A stretch of DNA of 40,545 bases from Brenneria salicis ATCC 15712 = DSM 30166 (GCF_003315515.1 NZ_QNRY01000035.1:1-40545); one strand, 5' to 3'; shown: positions 27,060 to 37,623, counted from the first letter of the stretch. Notes: a model not told the origin generated them from the letters alone. Program-made: numbers and translations.

Positions 27060-28739
27060 ATGTCTGGAAAATTTTGTTTCGCACTGGCATTCGTCTGGGT
27101 TGCGTTGCCCGCACTGGCGGCGCCTTCGCCGGCAACGCCACAGGCGTCTATCCGCCAAAGCGGTTTCGTTTATTGTGTGAATGACGTGCTGAACACGTTT
27201 AATCCGCAGATGGCGCGCAGCGGTATCACCATCGATACGCTGGCGGCGCAACTCTATGATCGCCTGCTGGATGTCGATCCCTATACTTACCGTCTGATGC
27301 CGGAACTTGCCCAACGCTGGGAAGTGCTGGACAACGGCGCGGTCTACCGTTTCTATCTGCGCCGCGACGTCCCCTTTCAGACCACGGACTGGTTCCGTCC
27401 GACCCGTAATATGAATGTCGACGATGTGCTGTTCAGCTTTCAACGCATGGTGGATGAAAAGCATCCCTATCATGATGTCAACGGCGGCGATTATCCCTAT
27501 TTCGACAGTCTCCAGTTTGCCGATGCGGTGCAAAGCATACGTAAGCTGGGCGAATACACCGTAGAGATCCGGCTCAATAGCCCGGACGCCTCTTTTCTGT
27601 GGCATCTGGCGACGCATTACGCGCCCATTCTCTCCGCCGAATACGCTCAGAAACTGACAACCGAGGAAAAACAAGCGTTGATTGATCGGGAACCGGTCGG
27701 CACCGGCCCCTATCGACTCAACGAATACCGTAACGGTCAATATATTCGCTTGACGCGTAATGAAGCCTACTGGCGCGGGTTGCCCCGAATGGCGCAGGTG
27801 GTCGTTGATTTAGGCTCCGGCGGGACGGGCCGTTTATCCAAATTGCTGACCGGCGAATGTGATGTGCTCGCCTATCCCGCCGCCAACCAACTAACCATTT
27901 TGCGCAACGATCCCCGCTTACGGCTATCGTTGCGTCCCGGTATGAATGTCGCTTATCTGGCGTTCAACGTGCGCAAGCCGCCGCTGGATAACCGTCAGGT
28001 TCGGGAAGCGATCGCACTGGCGATAAACAATGACCGGCTCATGCAATCCATTTATTACGGCACGGCGGAAACCGCCGCTTCGATCCTGCCGCGAGCATCC
28101 TGGGCCTATGACAATGACGCGCAAATAACCGCATACAATCCGGCTAAATCCCGTCAGTTGTTGCAGGAACTGGGCATGACGAACCTCAGCCTGCGTTTAT
28201 GGGTGCCCAGCGCCTCGCAACCCTACAATCCAAGCCCGCTGAAAACCGCTGAACTGATTCAGGCGGATCTGGCGCAAGTGGGCATTAAGGTGACGATTGT
28301 ACCGGTGGAAGGCCGTTATCAGGAAGCCAGGCTGATGGCGCAAAGTCATGATTTAACGCTGGCAGGCTGGGCCACCGACAGTAATGACCCGGACAGTTTT
28401 TTCCGTCCGCTGCTGAGTTGCGCGGCTATCCGTTCGCAAACCAACTATGCTCACTGGTGTGACCCAACGTTTGATGAGGTGTTGCAAAATGCCTTATCTT
28501 CACAGCAACTGTCTAACCGTATTGAATATTATCAACATGCGCAGAAGATCCTGGCGCAACAGCTTCCCGTGTTGCCGCTGGCATCCTCGTTGCGTTTGCT
28601 GGCTTATCGTTATGATATGAAAGGTCTGGTGCTTAGTCCGTTCGGTAACGCGTCTTTCGCGGGCGTGTTTCGCGAAGCGTCCCAGACCGTGACGCCTTCT
28701 TCACAGGAAACGCTTGAAGTTGAAGGAGATCTGCCGTGA
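27060..28739 (+). CDS. sapA: peptide ABC transporter substrate-binding protein SapA
   Basis: 559 residues, SBP_bac_5 family. The signal peptide [20 protein letters not shown] is cleaved before APSP; the mature protein carries [28 protein letters not shown] and [18 protein letters not shown], all typical of SapA. It binds peptides or heme in the periplasm for SapBCDF. Sap systems are linked to resistance to antimicrobial peptides and to virulence in Salmonella and in Dickeya. The start ATG has only a weak ribosome-binding site. First gene of an operon with overlapping junctions. Confidence 0.95.
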   Translation: MSGKFCFALAFVWVALPALAAPSPATPQASIRQSGFVYCVNDVLNTFNPQMARSGITIDTLAAQLYDRLLDVDPYTYRLMPELAQRWEVLDNGAVYRFYLRRDVPFQTTDWFRPTRNMNVDDVLFSFQRMVDEKHPYHDVNGGDYPYFDSLQFADAVQSIRKLGEYTVEIRLNSPDASFLWHLATHYAPILSAEYAQKLTTEEKQALIDREPVGTGPYRLNEYRNGQYIRLTRNEAYWRGLPRMAQVVVDLGSGGTGRLSKLLTGECDVLAYPAANQLTILRNDPRLRLSLRPGMNVAYLAFNVRKPPLDNRQVREAIALAINNDRLMQSIYYGTAETAASILPRASWAYDNDAQITAYNPAKSRQLLQELGMTNLSLRLWVPSASQPYNPSPLKTAELIQADLAQVGIKVTIVPVEGRYQEARLMAQSHDLTLAGWATDSNDPDSFFRPLLSCAAIRSQTNYAHWCDPTFDEVLQNALSSQQLSNRIEYYQHAQKILAQQLPVLPLASSLRLLAYRYDMKGLVLSPFGNASFAGVFREASQTVTPSSQETLEVEGDLP

Positions 28740-29701
28740 TTATCTTTACTCTGCGTCGGCTGGTGTTGCTGCTGGTGACGCTGTGCCTGCTGACGCTGGT
28801 GGGATTCAGTCTGAGCTACTACACGCCGCACGCGCCGCTCAATGGCGCGGAGCTGTTCGACGCTTACCATTTTTACCTTTCCAGCCTGCTTCAGGGCGAT
28901 TTCGGTCGCTCCAGCATTAATGGCCAGGCGATCAGCGAACAGCTAAAAGAGGTTTTCCCCGCCACGGTCGAGCTTTGCCTACTGGCGTTTATGCTGTCGT
29001 TGCTGATCGGAATCCCGCTGGGCATCACCGCGGGCGTGATGCAGAATCGCGGGCCGGATATCGTGATCAGTACGCTGGCGCTCATCGGTTTTTCGATACC
29101 GGTATTCTGGCTGGCGTTGCTGCTGACCCTGTTTTTCTCGCTTCACCTCGGCTGGCTGCCGGTTTCCGGTCGTTTCGATTTGCTTTATCAGGTCAAACCC
29201 GTCACCGGATTCGCGCTGATTGACGCCTGGCTGTCTGATTCGCCCTATCGCGGTGAAATGATGGTCAGCGCGCTCCGTCATCTGATCCTGCCCATCATCG
29301 TGCTTGCTGTGGGGCCGACCACCGAAGTGATCCGCCTGATGCGTATCAGCACCACCGAGGTGATTGGCAAAAATTACATCAAAGCCGCCGCTACTCGCGG
29401 TTTATCCAAGCTGACCATTATCCGCCGTCATGTGCTGCACAACGCGCTGCCGCCGATTATGCCCAAGCTGGGGTTACAGTTCTCCACCATGTTGACGCTC
29501 ACTATTATTACCGAAGTGGTGTTTAGCTGGCCGGGGCTGGGGCGCTGGCTGGTCAACGCCATTCGCCAACAGGATTACGCGGCTATCTCGGCGGGAGTAA
29601 TGGTGGTTGGCGCTATGGTGATCACGGTTAACGTGCTGTCTGATATTTGGGGCGCGATGACAAACCCGCTGAAGCATAAGGAATGGTATGCCCTTCGATA
29701 A
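28736..29701 (+). CDS. sapB: peptide ABC transporter permease SapB
   Basis: 321 residues, same as E. coli. Six predicted membrane segments; the first begins at [20 protein letters not shown]. The coupling-helix (EAA) loop is visible at [20 protein letters not shown]. The start is GTG at 28736, overlapping the sapA stop (GTGA), hence translationally coupled. It pairs with SapC in the inner membrane. Confidence 0.95.
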   Translation: MIIFTLRRLVLLLVTLCLLTLVGFSLSYYTPHAPLNGAELFDAYHFYLSSLLQGDFGRSSINGQAISEQLKEVFPATVELCLLAFMLSLLIGIPLGITAGVMQNRGPDIVISTLALIGFSIPVFWLALLLTLFFSLHLGWLPVSGRFDLLYQVKPVTGFALIDAWLSDSPYRGEMMVSALRHLILPIIVLAVGPTTEVIRLMRISTTEVIGKNYIKAAATRGLSKLTIIRRHVLHNALPPIMPKLGLQFSTMLTLTIITEVVFSWPGLGRWLVNAIRQQDYAAISAGVMVVGAMVITVNVLSDIWGAMTNPLKHKEWYALR

Positions 29702-30578
29702 CGTATACAGCGAAAAACGCTTACCCAGCCGACTGGGAGATACATGGCGGGTATTCCATCAGGATACGCTGGCGATGATCGGCTTTTACAGCTTTCTCAT
29801 TTTGCTCGGTCTGTGCCTGTTTGGAAAATTGCTGACGCCGTATGCCGTGGATCAGCAATTTCTCGGTTATCAACTGTTGCCGCCATCCTGGTCGCACTAT
29901 GGGGAAGTCTCTTTCTTCCTCGGCACTGACGATCTGGGGCGCGATCTCCTCAGCCGACTGCTCAGCGGCGCGGGGCCCACGGTGGGATCAGCGCTGATCG
30001 TCACCTATGCCGCCGCATTTTTCGGCATTGTGCTGGGGGTGATGGCTGGCGTGACGCATGGCCTGCGCTCGGCGATGCTCAATCATATTCTTGATACGCT
30101 GTTATCCATCCCGTCATTGCTGCTGGCGATTGTGGTGATTGCGTTCATCGGCCCCAAACTCGAACACGCGATGCTGGCGGTGTGGCTGGCGCTGTTGCCT
30201 CGTATGGTGCGAACCCTCTACAGCGCGGTGCATGATGAGATGAACAAAGAGTATGTCATCGCCGCCCGGCTTGATGGCGCTTCAACCCGTTATATCATCT
30301 GGTATGTGGTCTTGCCGAATATTGCCGCCCTGCTGGTTTCCGAGTTCACCCGCGCCTTGTCCATCGCCATTTTGGATATTGCCGCGTTAGGCTTTCTCGA
30401 TCTGGGCGCGCAGCTTCCCACCACCGAATGGGGGGCCATGCTCGGCAATTCGCTGGAACTGGTATATGCCGCACCGTGGACCGTCATGTTGCCCGGGGCC
30501 GCCATTACCCTGAGCGTGCTGATCGTCAACCTGCTGGGCGATGGCATCCGCCGCGCCCTGATCGCTGAAACGGAATAA
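29688..30578 (+). CDS. sapC: peptide ABC transporter permease SapC
   Basis: 296 residues of the OppC/DppC-type permease family. An N-terminal cytoplasmic tail [20 protein letters not shown] is followed by six membrane segments; the EAA-type loop [13 protein letters not shown] lies near 187-199. It overlaps the sapB end by 14 nt. Heterodimer partner of SapB. Confidence 0.95.
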   Translation: MPFDNVYSEKRLPSRLGDTWRVFHQDTLAMIGFYSFLILLGLCLFGKLLTPYAVDQQFLGYQLLPPSWSHYGEVSFFLGTDDLGRDLLSRLLSGAGPTVGSALIVTYAAAFFGIVLGVMAGVTHGLRSAMLNHILDTLLSIPSLLLAIVVIAFIGPKLEHAMLAVWLALLPRMVRTLYSAVHDEMNKEYVIAARLDGASTRYIIWYVVLPNIAALLVSEFTRALSIAILDIAALGFLDLGAQLPTTEWGAMLGNSLELVYAAPWTVMLPGAAITLSVLIVNLLGDGIRRALIAETE

Positions 30579-30594
30579 TGGCGGAGACGAAATT

Positions 30595-31587
30595 ATGCCA
30601 CTCCTTGATATTCGTAATCTGACCATTGAATTTCTCACCCCGGATGGCGCGGTCAAAGCCGTCGATCGGGTCAGCATGACGCTGAACGAAGGGGAAATTC
30701 GCGGGCTGGTGGGGGAATCAGGCTCCGGTAAGAGTCTGATTGCCAAAGCCATTTGTGGGATCACCAAAGATAACTGGCGGGTAACCGCCGATCGCTTCCG
30801 TTTTGACGATATCGACTTGCTGCGGCTGTCGTCACGCGAGCGGCGCAAACTGGTGGGACACAATGTCTCCATGATTTTTCAGGAACCACAGTCCTGTCTC
30901 GATCCGTCCGAAAGCATTGGGCAACAGTTGTTGCAGGCCATCCCCGGCTGGACCTACAAAGGCCGCTGGTGGCAGCGCCTCAATTGGCGCAAACGCCGAG
31001 CTATCGAGTTGCTGCATCGCGTCGGCATCAAAGATCATAAAGACATCATGGGCAGCTATCCCTACGAACTGAGCGACGGAGAATGCCAGAAAGTGATGAT
31101 CGCCATCGCCCTGGCGAACCAACCGCGTCTGCTGATTGCCGATGAACCTACCAACGCGATGGAATCGACCACTCAGGCGCAGATTTTCCGTCTGCTATCG
31201 CGTCTGAATCAGAATAACAACACGACCATTTTGCTGATTAGCCACGACCTGCAAACCATGAGCAAATGGGCCGACAGAATCAATGTGCTTTACTGTGGTC
31301 AGACGGTGGAAAGCGCGACCAGCGAAGATCTGATTAGCTCGCCGCATCACCCTTATACCCAGGCGTTGATCCGGGCGATGCCGGATTTCGGGCGTTCATT
31401 GCCGCATAAAAGTCGGCTGAATACGCTGCCGGGCGCGATCCCTTCACTGGAGCATTTGCCTGTGGGCTGCCGTCTGGGGCCTCGCTGCCCCTATTCGCAG
31501 AAACAATGCATGCAAACCCCGCTGCTGCTCTCGGTGAAAAACCATTGGTACGCCTGCCACTTTCCGCTCAACATGGAAGAATCCTGA
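30595..31587 (+). CDS. sapD: peptide ABC transporter ATP-binding protein SapD
   Basis: 330 residues. Walker A GESGSGKS is near 42-49, the signature appears as LSDGECQKV (instead of LSGGQ), Walker B is LLIADEPTN, and the H-loop is LLISHDL. The C-terminal oligopeptide-transporter extension ([20 protein letters not shown]) with its cysteine cluster is present. In E. coli SapD also supports Trk potassium uptake. It starts 16 bp after sapC. Confidence 0.95.
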   Translation: MPLLDIRNLTIEFLTPDGAVKAVDRVSMTLNEGEIRGLVGESGSGKSLIAKAICGITKDNWRVTADRFRFDDIDLLRLSSRERRKLVGHNVSMIFQEPQSCLDPSESIGQQLLQAIPGWTYKGRWWQRLNWRKRRAIELLHRVGIKDHKDIMGSYPYELSDGECQKVMIAIALANQPRLLIADEPTNAMESTTQAQIFRLLSRLNQNNNTTILLISHDLQTMSKWADRINVLYCGQTVESATSEDLISSPHHPYTQALIRAMPDFGRSLPHKSRLNTLPGAIPSLEHLPVGCRLGPRCPYSQKQCMQTPLLLSVKNHWYACHFPLNMEES

Positions 31588-32402
31588 TGGTCGAAACCTT
31601 GCTGGAAGCCCGTAATCTGACCAAAACATTCCGCTATCGTACCGGGTTGTTTCGTCGGCAACATGTTGAGGCGGTGAAGTCCGTCAGCTTTACTTTACGT
31701 GAGCGGCAGACGCTGGCGATTATCGGAGAAAACGGTTCAGGGAAATCCACGCTGGCGAAAATGTTGTCCGGCATGATGGAACCGACCTCAGGCGAATTGC
31801 TGATCGACGATCATCCTTTGCATTTTGGTGATTATCGTTACCGCAGCCAGCGAATCCGCATGATCTTTCAGGATGCGGGCAATGCGCTCAATCCGCGCCA
31901 GCGCATCGGGCAGTTGCTGGATGTACCCCTGCGGCTTAATACCGATCTCACGCCTCAGGCGCGTGAAAAAGCCATTAACCAGACGCTGCAACAGGTCGGT
32001 CTGCGCCCCGATCACGCTTTCTACTATCCGCATGCGCTGGCTCCCGGCCAGAAACAGCGTGTCGGGCTGGCGCGCGCCCTGATCCTGCAACCTAAAGTCA
32101 TTGTGGCGGATGAAGCGCTGGCTTCGCTGGATATGTCCATGCGCTCGCAAATCATCAACCTGATGCTGGAACTTCAGGAAAAACACGGCATCTCTTATAT
32201 TTATGTGACTCAGCATCTGGGGATGATGAAACATATCAGCGATCAGATTCTGGTGATGCACGCCGGAGAAGTGGTCGAACGCGGCAGTACCGCCGAAGTG
32301 CTGGCCGCGCCGCTGCACGATCTGACCAAGCGCCTGATCGCCAGCCACTTTGGTGAAGCGCTGAGCGCCGATGCCTGGCGGCGTGACGGCGCTCAGCTTT
32401 AA
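31587..32402 (+). CDS. sapF: peptide ABC transporter ATP-binding protein SapF
   Basis: 271 residues (E. coli 268). Walker A GENGSGKS, signature LAPGQKQRVG, Walker B VIVADEALASLD. The start ATG 31587 overlaps the sapD stop (TGATG). An earlier in-frame start at 31506 lies within sapD and would add 27 residues that the family lacks, so it is rejected. Last gene of the sap operon; no strong terminator separates it from fabI, 163 bp away. Confidence 0.95.
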   Translation: MVETLLEARNLTKTFRYRTGLFRRQHVEAVKSVSFTLRERQTLAIIGENGSGKSTLAKMLSGMMEPTSGELLIDDHPLHFGDYRYRSQRIRMIFQDAGNALNPRQRIGQLLDVPLRLNTDLTPQAREKAINQTLQQVGLRPDHAFYYPHALAPGQKQRVGLARALILQPKVIVADEALASLDMSMRSQIINLMLELQEKHGISYIYVTQHLGMMKHISDQILVMHAGEVVERGSTAEVLAAPLHDLTKRLIASHFGEALSADAWRRDGAQL

Positions 32403-32565
32403 GCGCGTTTTGATGCTGAAACAAACAAAAAAGGTCGATACTGCTCGGAGTACCCTTATCGGTATCAGGCATGGTAGAATCGCCCGGTTTATCCACTTCG
32501 ATCATCATTCACTGATTATGTAATCGCTGATGATCGCTGCAACAATGATCACAAGGATTACTGCT

Positions 32566-33354
32566 ATGGGTTTTCTTACCGGTAAGCGCATTCTGGTAAC
32601 TGGTGTTGCCAGTAACCGCTCCATTGCATTCGGTATCGCGCAGGCGATGCACCGTGAAGGTGCTGAACTGGCGTTCACGTATCAGAACGATAAACTGAAA
32701 TCTCGCGTTGAAGGCTTTGCCGGCGAACTGGGATCAAGCATTGTTCTGCCATGTGATGTCGCAGAAGATGCAAGCATTGAAGCGCTGTTTGCTGAACTGG
32801 CTAACGTATGGCCAAACTTTGATGGCTTCGTTCACTCCATTGCTTATGCGCCGGGCGACCAGCTTGACGGCGACTATATCGACGCCGTAACCCGCGAAGG
32901 TTTCAACGTTGCGCACGATATCAGTTCTTATAGCTTTGTCGCGATGGCCAAAGCCTGTCGTAACATGCTGAATCCGAACGCCGCGCTGGTCACGCTGTCT
33001 TATCTGGGCGCCGAACGCGCCATTCCTAACTACAACGTGATGGGTCTGGCAAAAGCTTCTCTGGAAGCGAACGTGCGTTATATGGCAAACGCCCTGGGTG
33101 CGCAGGGCGTGCGTGTCAACGCCATCTCTGCCGGCCCGATCCGTACTCTGGCTGCTTCTGGCATCAAAAACTTCAAGAAGATGCTGTCTCACTGTGAAGC
33201 GGTAACGCCTATCCGCCGAGTGGTGACCATTGAGGATGTCGGTAACTCCGCCGCCTTCCTGTGCTCCGATCTGGCTGCCGGTATTTCCGGTGAAGTACTG
33301 CACGTCGATGGCGGTTTCAACATCACCGCGATGAGTGAGTTAGAACTGGATTAA
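32566..33354 (+). CDS. fabI: enoyl-[acyl-carrier-protein] reductase (NADH) FabI
   Basis: 262 residues, same as E. coli FabI. It catalyses the last step of each fatty-acid elongation cycle. An atypical short-chain dehydrogenase: [13 protein letters not shown] binds NADH, and the catalytic pair Tyr156 and Lys163 lies in [12 protein letters not shown]. Residues 93-94 are Ala-Tyr (HSIAYAP) where E. coli has Gly-Phe; position 93 lines the triclosan/diazaborine site. AAGGA precedes ATG 32566, whereas upstream in-frame starts lack signals. A possible -10 (TAGAAT, 32475-32480) lies in the leader. Confidence 0.97.
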   Translation: MGFLTGKRILVTGVASNRSIAFGIAQAMHREGAELAFTYQNDKLKSRVEGFAGELGSSIVLPCDVAEDASIEALFAELANVWPNFDGFVHSIAYAPGDQLDGDYIDAVTREGFNVAHDISSYSFVAMAKACRNMLNPNAALVTLSYLGAERAIPNYNVMGLAKASLEANVRYMANALGAQGVRVNAISAGPIRTLAASGIKNFKKMLSHCEAVTPIRRVVTIEDVGNSAAFLCSDLAAGISGEVLHVDGGFNITAMSELELD

Positions 33355-33385
33355 CATTCCATTCCGCCAGCAATACTATGTCCTC

Positions 33386-33412
33386 TGCCCCACGCGCTGT
33401 TGGGGCATTTTT
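33386..33412 (+). terminator. intrinsic terminator of fabI
   Basis: TGCCCC (33386-33391) pairs with GGGGCA (33402-33407) around a 10-nt loop, followed by TTTTT. The T-run touches the stop codon of the convergent apbE-like gene. Confidence 0.85.
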
Positions 33413-34391
33413 ACCTCTCCTGCCTGCTCCCACTGATGAGCGAGTACCCGGCGTTCAACCGTTCAAACTCGAAATGTCGTTGAGAAGAAAGAATTATCTG
33501 TTTATTTTTGGTCACGAATATGGCTTCGATATCCGGTCTGGCGCGTAAATAGGCGATGCCGTCATCGACGCCCATGCCATAGAGCAAAGTGGAATAAATA
33601 TCGCAGTCGATAGAGTTGTCCGAGATAATGGTGACGCTAAGCAGTTCATTATCCAGCGGGTAGCCGGTGGCGGGATTTAAAATGTGGTGGTATACCTGAT
33701 CATCAATGGTAAAAAAACGCTCATAAACGCCCGACGTCACCACCGACTTATTCATCATCCGGATCACTCCCAGCAAATCATCCCGCTCCGCGAACGGCCT
33801 TTGCAGCCCAACGCTCCACGGCCCTTGCGTCAATGAGCGGCCGATGGCAAGGACATTACCGCCAAGATTGATTACCGCGTGATAAACCCCGTGCTGGTAC
33901 AGCAAATTTCTGATGCGATCCGCTATATATCCTTTGGCGATCGCGCCTAAATCGATTTCCATCCCTGCCTGCGCCAGAAAAACGGCGCTGTCAGCCTCAT
34001 TCAGCATAACGTGCTCAGGATTGGTCAATGCCAGCGCGCGGGCGATTTCTTCCGCATCAGGCACGGCGCAACCGTTGAATCCTATTTTCCACAGTTTCAC
34101 GACCGGGCCAATAGCGAGATTAAAGCAACTGTCGCTTATCTGGCTGGCGGCTTTCGCTTGTTTTATGAGGCTGAAGACCAAGAGGCTGACCGTCACGTCA
34201 TGTTGCCCCGCCGCGTGATTGACGCTCATCACTTCTGACTGAGCCCGATTAACGGTCAGGCGATCTTCAAGCTGCCTGATGTGGTGAAATACCTGTTTAA
34301 CCAGCGTTTCATCATGCACAAACATTTTCAACACTACCGGACTGCCCATCAGATGAGCGGTATAGGAATAGATTTCACTGACAGATTTCAT
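33411..34391 (-). CDS. FAD:protein FMN transferase, ApbE family (cytoplasmic type)
   Basis: 326 residues of the ApbE family, which moves FMN from FAD to a Ser/Thr in FMN_bind domains. Landmarks are MGSPVVLKMF near the start, the metal/FAD region MEIDLGAIAKGYIADRI near 168-184, and HHILNPATGYPLD, a highly conserved segment. There is no signal peptide or lipobox, so it would act in the cytosol, unlike the usual periplasmic ApbE. Cytosolic ApbE genes occur next to NADH:fumarate reductase genes such as that of Klebsiella. Here the adjacent reductase is broken and lacks its FMN_bind region, leaving this enzyme without an obvious local substrate. Confidence 0.9.
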   Translation of the reverse strand: MKSVSEIYSYTAHLMGSPVVLKMFVHDETLVKQVFHHIRQLEDRLTVNRAQSEVMSVNHAAGQHDVTVSLLVFSLIKQAKAASQISDSCFNLAIGPVVKLWKIGFNGCAVPDAEEIARALALTNPEHVMLNEADSAVFLAQAGMEIDLGAIAKGYIADRIRNLLYQHGVYHAVINLGGNVLAIGRSLTQGPWSVGLQRPFAERDDLLGVIRMMNKSVVTSGVYERFFTIDDQVYHHILNPATGYPLDNELLSVTIISDNSIDCDIYSTLLYGMGVDDGIAYLRARPDIEAIFVTKNKQIILSSQRHFEFERLNAGYSLISGSRQER

Positions 34392-34420
34392 AATAGACAG
34401 GTCGGCGGACGAGGTTGCGG

Positions 34421-34455
34421 AATAAACAAAGAGAGGCGTCCTGACGGACGCGCTC
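34421..34455 (-). terminator. possible hairpin between the reductase remnant and apbE
   Basis: On the minus strand GAGCGCGTCC and GGACGCCTC can pair (one mismatch) around GTCA, followed by TCTTTGTTTATT. It lies between the reductase remnant and apbE and could act as a weak terminator or attenuator. Confidence 0.35.
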
Positions 34456-34484
34456 CCTGTTTTACGATTAAATCATTCAAACGT

Positions 34485-35390
34485 TTATGACACGGCTTTT
34501 AGCGGAACATCCGACCCTTCAAAATCCACCCGCGTCACGTTATCCGATGATTTCGCATAGGCGGCGGCCTGCATACCGGAGCGAATACCAAAAATGATGA
34601 TATCCGCCACGGCATTGCCGCCAATGCGGTTGGCGCCATGAATGCCGCCGACCACTTCTCCGGCGGCATAGACGCCGGGGATAACCTGTTTGCCGCTATT
34701 GAGTACTTCTGTATCGGCGTTAATCACTATACCGCCCATAGTATGGTGAACGCCGGGCGCGACGTTGATGGCATAGAAAGGCGCGCAATCGAGCGGGTCG
34801 CGCATACCGGTCGTTCTGCCGAAATCGTCGTCATGCTTGTTAGTGACGAACACATTGTAGCGGTTGATGGTCGCCTGCAACGTCTGTGGATCAATATCCA
34901 GTTTTTCCGCCAGTTCAGCGATGCTCTGCCCGCTCACGGTCAGCCCTTGCGAAACATATTCCTCAACCGCCATATTGCGCATTCTTACCTGCTGATCGAA
35001 CAGAATATAGGCGGATTTTTCCGGCAGACCGACAATCGCCGCGGAAACCTTGTCGCGGGTTTGCAGTTCATTGAAGAACCTTTCGCCGCGCTGAGAAACC
35101 AGGATCGCGCCGCCGCCGCGAATCGATTCCGATATCAGATAAGAGGTGGTTTGCTCCACCGTCGGATGCGTTTGGATTTCACCCATATCAACGGTATCAG
35201 CGCCCATTTGCTGCAACAGACGAAGACCGCCGCCGGTCGCGCCTTTATGGTTGGTTGTCACAAATCCATCCAAATCAGGACGGTAGTTAACCACCATCGA
35301 CGAATTGGCGCTGATTTTTTTACCGGTCAAATTCACATCCCGGATCATCGCTTCCACCAGAGAGAAACGCCATAAGGGTTCCGGGATCAT
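34485..35390 (-). pseudogene. NADH:fumarate reductase remnant, C-terminal FAD-binding part
   Basis: 301 codons. Most of it is the second half of a flavocytochrome c/fumarate reductase FAD_binding_2 domain: NYRPDLDGFVTTNHKGATGG, DTVDMGEIQTHPTVEQ (substrate region), and the C-terminal FAD motif GVYAAGEVVGGIHGANRIGGNA. The first residues (MIPEPLWRFSLVEAMIRDVN) look like the linker that should follow the OYE domain. The FMN_bind domain and the N-terminal Rossmann half are missing between about Leu21 and Asn30. So an in-frame deletion of roughly 900 bp appears to have fused the linker to the middle of the FAD domain. The start overlaps the stop of the upstream fragment (TAATG), the mark of a frameshift. 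Confidence 0.85.
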
Positions 35391-36398
35391 TAACGCTTAT
35401 CGCTATTGATATAGAGATCGATATTCTGCGCGTCGGCAATTCGATCGGTCCAATCAGGATAAGCGATACACCCTCTGCCCACCGCGATCAGATCATAACC
35501 ATTTTCCAGCGCCGTTTCCGCGTCCGTTTTATTCACGATTTCGCCGACGCCGATAACCGGAATTTCGACAAGTTTAGCTGAACGACGGGCGACATATTTT
35601 TTAATCAACGGCGAGGGATCATCAATATCGACCAGTGACAGCCGAAAAATATTTCCCATGGAAAAATGGACATAATCCAACCCTTTTTCCGCCAGTTTTT
35701 CTAACAAATATAATGTGTCGTCAAAGCGAATACCTGGCTCTTCTATTTCTTCAGGAGAGAAGCGATACCCAATAATAAATGAACGATCCGCATATTTATT
35801 TACCATTTCATGAGTAATATTCAGAATGGCTAAAGGAAATTGCGCGCGTTTATCTCTGCTGCCGCCCCATTTATCAGTGCGTTGATTGGAATTGGGGGAG
35901 TAAAATTGCTGGATCAGATAGGTATTGGCGCCATGAATTTCCACGCCGTCGAACCCCGCTTGAATCTCCCGGTATACCGCATCGCCGAACTTGCCGACCA
36001 TTTCCTCCACCTCGTCGCCACTCAAGGCAACCGGCGTCGCCCCGCCGATAAACCGCGGTTCCACCATGCGGCCGCCGTGGTAAATCTGAAGCACGGCTTT
36101 CGAGCCTCTGCCTTTAATTGCCGTGGCGATCTTAGCCAGCCCTTCAATTTTATCGTCTTTATCGATCCCTATCGCGCCGGGGAAGGCCAGCCCCTTGTCA
36201 TCAACAAAACAACATTCCACGATCACCGTGCCGATACTGCCAGCCCGCTGCTCATAATATTCGATTAATTCTTTTGTAACACTCCCATCAAAAAAATCCA
36301 CTACAGGTGGTCATTGGCGCCATAAGCACTCTATTTTTGAGCGTAACGCCGTTGGGTAATGTGAAAGATTTTAACAATTTAAGGTTAATATCTGTCAT
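35390..36398 (-). pseudogene. NADH:fumarate reductase remnant, N-terminal OYE-like part with frameshift
   Basis: Encodes an old-yellow-enzyme-like TIM barrel (AVLQIYHGGRM, GVEIHGANTYLIQQFYSP, DLIAVGRGCIAYPDW). The original start is ATG 36398 behind GAGGAG, giving MTDINLKLLKSFTLPNGVTL, then NRVLMAPMTTCSG. A run of seven T (complement of 36290-36296) shifts the frame; with six T it would continue directly into FFDGSVTKELIEYY. Without the correction, the longest frame starts at a GTG at 36301. A second frame break ends the fragment at 35390. The Klebsiella NADH:fumarate reductase has OYE-like, FMN_bind and FAD_binding_2 domains in this order, and this looks like a decayed member. Confidence 0.83.
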
Positions 36399-36873
36399 GG
36401 TAAACACTCCTCTTTAAAATAAAAATCTTGCTTAAAAAAAGCACAATAAAGCCATGGTTTTTTCGTTATTTTTTCTGCTGGCTAATAATGTTATTACTTA
36501 CTGAGTATGGTTTTTTTAATGTTTTAAAACGTTTTTTTAATATTTTAACTGCTGCATATAAATATATTTTGTAGGGTTATTGGCGATTTTTTTACCAAAG
36601 TTAATACACGCTGTTTTTTATTAAAATATTTGCATCTTGGCAAGAAATTAAACCATAAATATTTACGTTTTATGTAACAAAGAAGGGAATTAATCGGCGG
36701 CGGACATTATTTAGCGCAAGCCTCCTAAAAAAACCTTTTTCCCGCTCATCGGCGGAAAATGCTGTGGTTGAAATAACAAGCGACCGGTTGTATAGATAAC
36801 TACCCGGTTATACTATAGCCGTCATCGTTTCATAGCTCGTATCGGGCGGATAAGGCGGCAGGGAGTATACCTG
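36399..36873. other. 475-bp AT-rich divergent region between the reductase remnant and gntR
   Basis: No gene is visible. The left two-thirds is strongly AT-rich with many A and T runs, the kind of DNA favoured by H-NS. It should hold the leftward promoter of the reductase remnant. Near the right end lie two copies of a CCGGTT-containing element (listed separately) and the gntR ribosome-binding site AGGGAG. I looked for an FNR box (TTGAT-N4-ATCAA) and found none. Confidence 0.6.
36783..36818. promoter_or_regulatory. two CCGGTT-TATAG elements, candidate GntR operators
   Basis: ACCGGTTGTATAG (36783-36795) and CCCGGTTATACTATAG (36803-36818) repeat with the CCGGTT cores exactly 20 bp apart, about two helical turns, some 56-90 bp before the gntR start. 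TATACT (36809-36814) within the second copy could be a -10. Binding by the GntR protein encoded next door is an inference from position. Confidence 0.45.
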
Positions 36874-37623
36874 ATGATCGATAAGCACTCTTTTATTCCT
36901 TTCTATCTGCAAATTGAGCAGATCCTGAGCCTGCAAATCCGTGATAACACGCTAAAACCCGGTGATCCATTGCCCACCGAGGCGGAAATGTGCGAGCACT
37001 ATCAGGTTTCACGCATGACGGCGAGAAAAGCCGTGGATTATCTGGTTCGGCAGGGACTGGTGACGCGTTTGCGTGGACGCGGCACCTATGTTGCGCAACC
37101 CGATACCCGCATCAAAGTGCAGCTTCCACTCGATCAACATCTGACATCCAGTGAGGTTGCCAGCGCCGTTCATCGCCCTATCGTCAACCAGTTGCTGCAT
37201 TTCTCCCGCCAAAAGGCCAGCCAGGATATCGCCAGCCAATTGCGATTGACTGAAAACGCGACTATCTATTACATGATCCGCCTGAGGCTGATTGACGGCA
37301 TTCCTTTTGTTTATGAGCAATCCTGGATGAACGGCGAACTGTTCCCTGACCTTAACGAGCACGATCTCAGGGAGTCAAAATATGCCTATCTCAAAGCCAA
37401 AGGATATGATTCGGTGGGTAGCCATAAACAAATCTTTGCCGAACTGCCTTCGTCCGAAGTGCGGGAGGCACTGGGGCTGGTGCGTGACGAACCCGTGCTG
37501 CGCGCCAGCGTGGTGGCGTTCTTCGCCAGTCAGGTGCCGTTCGAACTGTCAAACGTCTATTACAATCAACGTTATTACACGTTCACACTGGATGCGCCAT
37601 TACGACCGCTGAGGGTCGGATAA
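36874..37623 (+). CDS. GntR/HutC-family transcriptional regulator
   Basis: 249 residues. The N-terminal winged helix-turn-helix (about 8-75) is classic GntR: PFYLQIEQILSLQIRDNTLK, then LPTEAEMCEHYQVSRMTARK and RLRGRGTYVAQP. A UTRA ligand-binding domain of the HutC subfamily follows (about 95-245), with YYMIRLRLIDGIPFVYEQSW. Such regulators sense sugar phosphates or similar small molecules. The neighbour aglBA makes a 6-phospho-alpha-glucoside the plausible effector, but the divergent reductase is an alternative target. It is convergent with aglB across a GC-rich gap without a clear terminator. Confidence 0.9.
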   Translation: MIDKHSFIPFYLQIEQILSLQIRDNTLKPGDPLPTEAEMCEHYQVSRMTARKAVDYLVRQGLVTRLRGRGTYVAQPDTRIKVQLPLDQHLTSSEVASAVHRPIVNQLLHFSRQKASQDIASQLRLTENATIYYMIRLRLIDGIPFVYEQSWMNGELFPDLNEHDLRESKYAYLKAKGYDSVGSHKQIFAELPSSEVREALGLVRDEPVLRASVVAFFASQVPFELSNVYYNQRYYTFTLDAPLRPLRVG

